From positions 1-5,285 of the forward strand of contig JAISTN010000195.1 in assembly GCA_031272565.1 (NCBI GenBank): a stretch of 5,285 nucleotides of DNA, in the 5' to 3' direction. Position 1 is the first letter of the stretch, and every line of letters begins with the position of its first letter. The notes below the pieces were generated by a model. That model was not told the DNA's origin. It saw nothing but the letters and a program-made list of their open reading frames with translations, and did not search any database. Below are positions 5,199 through 5,285 of the stretch, in pieces. This stretch comes from Bifidobacteriaceae bacterium (lineage in GTDB: Bacteria > Actinomycetota > Actinomycetes > Actinomycetales > WQXJ01). The position numbers were made by a program, and so were the translations under genes.

Positions 5199-5285
5199 CC
5201 GCCGTTGTACCCCCTGGCCTTTCGGCCTCGGCCGGCTCGTCCGTCCGCTACCTGACCGGTTCGTGGCGCACCGAGCGTCCCGTCT
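5195..5285 (+). CDS. porD: 2-oxoacid (pyruvate):ferredoxin oxidoreductase, delta (ferredoxin-like) subunit, 5' part
   Basis: The frame opens at ATG 5195, sharing ATGA with the porB stop, and runs open to the window edge, giving 30 residues. After a short Ala/Ser/Pro lead comes VRYLTGSWRTERPV. A G-x-W-R-x-x-R/K-P-V motif directly precedes the first 4Fe-4S cluster cysteines in PorD-type delta subunits, which carry two ferredoxin-like clusters moving electrons from PorB to external ferredoxin. Those cysteines would follow just beyond the edge, so they are not seen here. The ribosome site, the ATGA overlap and the fact that gamma, alpha and beta are all upstream while no ferredoxin chain has yet appeared support the call. 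Family members have about 80-110 residues, so roughly two thirds is missing. Confidence 0.8.
   Translation, partial: MTAVVPPGLSASAGSSVRYLTGSWRTERPV

Overview
The window is high-GC DNA with mostly G/C third codon positions and strong purine-rich ribosome binding sites. Together with an AAA ATPase of a type I associate with Actinomycetota, this suggests a high-GC actinobacterium. The ferredoxin-dependent 2-oxoacid oxidoreductase operon points to an anaerobe or facultative anaerobe. The lineage is inferred from style and family knowledge, not from a search.

Layout. (1) 1-437, plus: the 3' part of a DUF4143-type AAA ATPase, entering from the left edge. (2) 430-589: a long, concentric, imperfect palindrome in the convergent gap; it takes in the ATPase stop codon. 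(3) 623-1669, minus: a complete low-specificity L-threonine aldolase. (4) 1670-1885: a divergent gap ending in six phased 10-bp TGTAG units. (5) 1886-2139, plus: a wrecked AAA ATPase, with the N-terminal P-loop piece joined out of frame to a short C-terminal piece. (6) 2140-2332: a gap with a likely promoter (TACAAT) for the next operon. (7) 2333 to the right edge, plus: a tight operon for a four-subunit 2-oxoacid (probably pyruvate):ferredoxin oxidoreductase in the order gamma, alpha, beta, delta. The delta gene begins at 5195 with an ATGA overlap and runs off the window.

How the genes work together. Gamma, alpha, beta and delta should form one enzyme. It decarboxylates a 2-oxoacid on thiamine diphosphate, makes the acyl-CoA and passes electrons through Fe-S clusters to ferredoxin. 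The threonine aldolase is a stand-alone amino-acid gene with no evident link to it. The two ATPase loci (one live but cut by the window edge, one decayed) and the two repeat structures give the left half an accessory, rearranged character, while the right half looks like a stable metabolic operon.

The least explained structures are the 10-bp phased TGTAG array at 1829-1888 and the 160-bp palindrome at 430-589. I see no complete new defence or mobile system.
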